This document shows, in pieces, positions 61,619-64,000 of a stretch of DNA of 64,000 nt. The stretch covers positions 59,423 to 123,422 of the forward strand of contig DBBV01000010.1 in the NCBI GenBank assembly GCA_002292375.1, given 5' to 3'. The DNA is from Methylococcaceae bacterium UBA975. GTDB taxonomy: Bacteria; Pseudomonadota; Gammaproteobacteria; Methylococcales; Cycloclasticaceae. Both the position numbers and the translations under genes were made by a program. Below the pieces are notes generated by a model. The model worked only from the letters and a program-made list of their open reading frames with translations. It did no database searches and had not been told where the DNA came from. Numbering within the stretch: the stretch's first letter is position 1; each line of letters opens with the position of its first letter.

Positions 61619-63784
61619 ATGAACATAAGCGAAACAAAGCAAGAGGGATTGCCTCAAGATAAGTTATTTACTGAGCTGATATCGGCTGTTTCAGCCTATT
61701 TGCCAAAGCAGCAGTTAAGTCAAGTACAGCAAGCCTACCAATTAGCCAGTGAGGCGCACGCAGGGCAGTATCGTTTAAGTGGCGAGGATTATATTTGTCA
61801 CCCCGTGTCGGTTGCGCTAATTCTCAGTGAGATGAAAATGGACGCTGACTGCATCATGGCCGCTATTATGCACGATGTATTAGAAGATACAGAGGTAACT
61901 TTTGACGACATGTCGGCGGGTTTTAATGAAGAAGTAGCAAGTCTTGTTGATGCGGTCAGCAAGCTAACTAAAATTAACTTTAAATCACGCGAACAAGCAC
62001 AAGCGGAAAACATGCGAAAAATGTTTTTTGCGATGGCAAAAGACTTGCGCGTGATCATTATTAAGCTAGCTGATCGTTTGCATAATATGCGGACAATTGG
62101 CGTGATGAAGCCTGACAGCAAACGACGTATTGCAAAAGAAACGCTGGATATTTATGCGCCGATTGCGCATCGTTTGGGGATGCACGAATTTTGTCTTGAA
62201 TTAGAAGACCTGAGTTTTGAAGCGATGTTCCCTAACCGACGCGGGGTTATTTTAAAGGGGGTGAAAAAAGCGCGTGGTAACCGGAAAGAAGTGATCGAAA
62301 AAATCAAAGCGTCATTGAAAGACCGTTTTGAGGACACCTCATTTCCAGCGCAAATAGCTGGTCGTGAAAAGAATTTGTACAGTATTTATCGTAAGATGAA
62401 GCGCCAGAAAATTTCATTTAACGAAGTATTTGACGTATACGCGTTCCGAGTAATTGTGGACAACATTCCCCAGTGTTATCAAGCGTTAGGTATCGTACAC
62501 AATCTGTTTAAACCGGTGCCAGGTAAGTTTAAAGACTATATTGCGCTACCAAAAAGTAACGGATATCAATCACTGCATACGGTTTTAGTCGGCCCGTTTG
62601 GAGTGCCAATTGAGTTGCAAATTAGAACGCTTGAAATGGATCAGTTGGCGGTGTCTGGTATCGCCGCGCACTGGCTATATAAAACCGAAGGCATTTCGAA
62701 TGAAACCCAAGCTAGGGCGCATGAGTGGCTACGGACCCTTCTGGAATCACATAAAGGGTCTGACGATTCATTTGAGTTTATTGATAATTTAAAGGTTGAT
62801 TTGTTTCCACAAGAAATTTTTGTGTTTTCACCGAAAGGAAAAATCGTCAAGTTACCCAAGGGTGCAACAGCGGTAGACTTTGCGTTTGCGGTTCATACGG
62901 ACATCGGTATGACCTGTGCAGGGGTTAAAATAAACCGACAGATGGAGCCTTTGCACACGGTGTTAAGGAATGGGCAAACGATTGATATTATGACCAGTGA
63001 CTTTGCCGTTTGTAACCCAAATTGGTTGAACTTTGTGGTGACTAATAAGGCCAGAAATGCCATTAGAAACCATTTAAAAGAGTTTAAGGAACGCGATGCG
63101 ATAGCCCTAGGCGGTCAGTTATTAAATGCTGAGCTTAAAGAGGCGGGGGTTAGCTTTAATGAAATAAATCAAGAACGGTTAAAAGAGTTTTTAGTTGAGC
63201 AACAATTAAGCTCGGTAGAAGCCTTATTAATGGATCTGGGCTTTGGTAACCGTTTACCCTTATTGGTCGCGCAACAGCTGATTTCTCCTAAAGACTCGAC
63301 CCAAGCCAGTGTGGATATCAGTAAAGGCAAACAATCATCCGCGACATTAAATATTCATGGTGCGGGGGGCATGTTGATTAATTTAGCCGTGTGCTGCCGA
63401 CCCATTTCTGGCGATAAAGTAATCGGGTTTTTTAGCCCGGGTCGTGGCGTGATGGTGCACCGTATTCATTGTAGAAATACGCGTGAATACAAGCGCAAAC
63501 ATAAAAACTGGCTAAATGTGCGATGGACCGATGATGTTGAAGGCGAGTTCTTTACCGATATCCGCATGGAGTTAAAGAACGAAAAGGGTGTGTTAGCTCA
63601 AATAGCATCGTTGTTTTCGTCGTATGGTTGTAATATTGAGAACATTAGTATGTCGACCAGTTCTAATGAATCGTCATGCGATATTTTCACAATTACGGTC
63701 CGTGATAGAAAACACTTGGCGCGGGTTATGCGTCGCTTGCATAATCTACCAGCGGTAATAAAAATCTCTCGGGTTAGAAATTAA
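61619..63784 (+). CDS. spoT: Bifunctional (p)ppGpp synthetase/hydrolase SpoT
   Basis: About 721 residues in RelA/SpoT order. The HD hydrolase domain (about 40-200) has YICHPVSVALIL, MHDVLEDTEV and KLADRLHNMRTI, so hydrolysis is intact. The synthetase domain (about 230-370) has GREKNLYSIYRKMKRQ, DVYAFRVIVD and KDYIALPKSNGYQSLHTVL. Then TGS (about 400-460), a Cys-containing region (LAVCCRPISGD) and a C-terminal ACT domain (about 640-720). ATG 61619 is preceded by an in-frame TTG; the ATG is preferred. Confidence 0.97.
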   Translation: MNISETKQEGLPQDKLFTELISAVSAYLPKQQLSQVQQAYQLASEAHAGQYRLSGEDYICHPVSVALILSEMKMDADCIMAAIMHDVLEDTEVTFDDMSAGFNEEVASLVDAVSKLTKINFKSREQAQAENMRKMFFAMAKDLRVIIIKLADRLHNMRTIGVMKPDSKRRIAKETLDIYAPIAHRLGMHEFCLELEDLSFEAMFPNRRGVILKGVKKARGNRKEVIEKIKASLKDRFEDTSFPAQIAGREKNLYSIYRKMKRQKISFNEVFDVYAFRVIVDNIPQCYQALGIVHNLFKPVPGKFKDYIALPKSNGYQSLHTVLVGPFGVPIELQIRTLEMDQLAVSGIAAHWLYKTEGISNETQARAHEWLRTLLESHKGSDDSFEFIDNLKVDLFPQEIFVFSPKGKIVKLPKGATAVDFAFAVHTDIGMTCAGVKINRQMEPLHTVLRNGQTIDIMTSDFAVCNPNWLNFVVTNKARNAIRNHLKEFKERDAIALGGQLLNAELKEAGVSFNEINQERLKEFLVEQQLSSVEALLMDLGFGNRLPLLVAQQLISPKDSTQASVDISKGKQSSATLNIHGAGGMLINLAVCCRPISGDKVIGFFSPGRGVMVHRIHCRNTREYKRKHKNWLNVRWTDDVEGEFFTDIRMELKNEKGVLAQIASLFSSYGCNIENISMSTSSNESSCDIFTITVRDRKHLARVMRRLHNLPAVIKISRVRN

Positions 63785-63796
63785 GGATACCTTAGC

Positions 63797-64000
63797 ATGC
63801 AAAAAACTGTGATTCATTCAGATCAAGCACCAGCGGCCATAGGCACTTATTCACAGGCGATTAAAGTGGATGAAACTGTCTATCTGTCCGGGCAAATACC
63901 ATTAGTAGCCGACACAATGCAATTGGTTGGAGACGATATTCGTGATCAAGTTCGACAGGTTTTCGATAACTTAAACGCTGTGGCAACGGCTGCAGGTGGT
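63797..64000 (+). CDS. ridA: RidA-family reactive intermediate deaminase (partial, cut by window end)
   Basis: 68 codons visible: MQKTVIHSDQAPAAIGTYSQ, then VDETVYLSGQIPL and QVRQVFDNLNAVATAAGG. These are family segments of RidA/YjgF, which hydrolyses reactive enamine/imine products of PLP enzymes. The start lies 12 bases after spoT, the usual neighbour. The catalytic Arg region lies beyond the window. Confidence 0.93.
   Translation, partial: MQKTVIHSDQAPAAIGTYSQAIKVDETVYLSGQIPLVADTMQLVGDDIRDQVRQVFDNLNAVATAAGG

Overview
The window is a chromosomal segment of a gammaproteobacterium. Core gene orders point to this class: dusB-fis-purH-purD, aroQ-accB-accC-prmA, gmk-rpoZ-spoT-ridA, rph-rdgB-hemW and trxA-rho. 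Base composition is moderate to AT-leaning outside one GC-rich stretch. A FadL-type outer-membrane channel, a phasin, a membrane pyrophosphatase, a C1-type deformylase and an AOR-style ferredoxin suggest a marine, aerobic, possibly hydrocarbon-using or methylotroph-related organism (Cycloclasticus/Piscirickettsiaceae-like). The genus is inference only. No tRNA, rRNA, CRISPR array, transposase or prophage gene was seen.

Layout. 0-7 kb: fadL-like gene, thiD-thiE, metH, a glutaredoxin-like gene and an overlapping 56-aa membrane protein. 7-8.5 kb: a small accessory patch with an unknown 115-aa protein and a mazEF-type toxin-antitoxin pair with a palindromic operator. 8.5-11.6 kb: moaC-HIT-purU-GFA on the minus strand, divergent from moaD-moaE. 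11.6-14.8 kb: soluble pyrophosphatase, divergent membrane pyrophosphatase, and mscL. 15-20.4 kb: lgt-thyA-folA, apaG-apaH, mpl and a LON-domain gene. 20.5-22.8 kb: DedA, truncated haemoglobin and hemL. 22.9-24.9 kb: a three-gene hvfABC/bufferin-type cluster made of a Cys-rich secreted precursor peptide, an MNIO (DUF692) enzyme and a DUF2063 partner. 25-30 kb: nth, a HAD nucleotidase, rhlB, trxA and rho. 30-41 kb: a long minus-strand housekeeping series running dsbD-tlpA, aroQ-accB-accC-prmA-DUF3426, dusB-fis, purH-purD. 41-43.8 kb: fxsA, a small monooxygenase-fold protein, an MFS transporter, and a phasin behind a promoter with two palindromic boxes. 43.8-48.6 kb: a NitT/TauT-type ABC cassette divergent from a second molybdopterin locus (moaA plus a four-cluster ferredoxin). 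48.6-52.9 kb: pyrE, hemW-rdgB-rph and a Ser/Thr kinase. 52.9-64 kb: yicC, a 2048-aa LapA-like RTX adhesin, gmk, rpoZ, spoT and the start of ridA.

Most of the window is housekeeping: cofactors (thiamine, molybdopterin, folate, haem), purines, fatty-acid initiation and stringent response. Three blocks stand out. The first is the MNIO peptide cluster, probably making a copper-binding modified peptide. The second is the giant adhesin, inserted in the otherwise conserved yicC-gmk-rpoZ-spoT block, with a LapG-like Pro-Ala-Ala-Gly site and a GC-rich mosaic core. The third is the moaA/ferredoxin pair, which lacks the aldehyde oxidoreductase catalytic subunit one would expect beside it.
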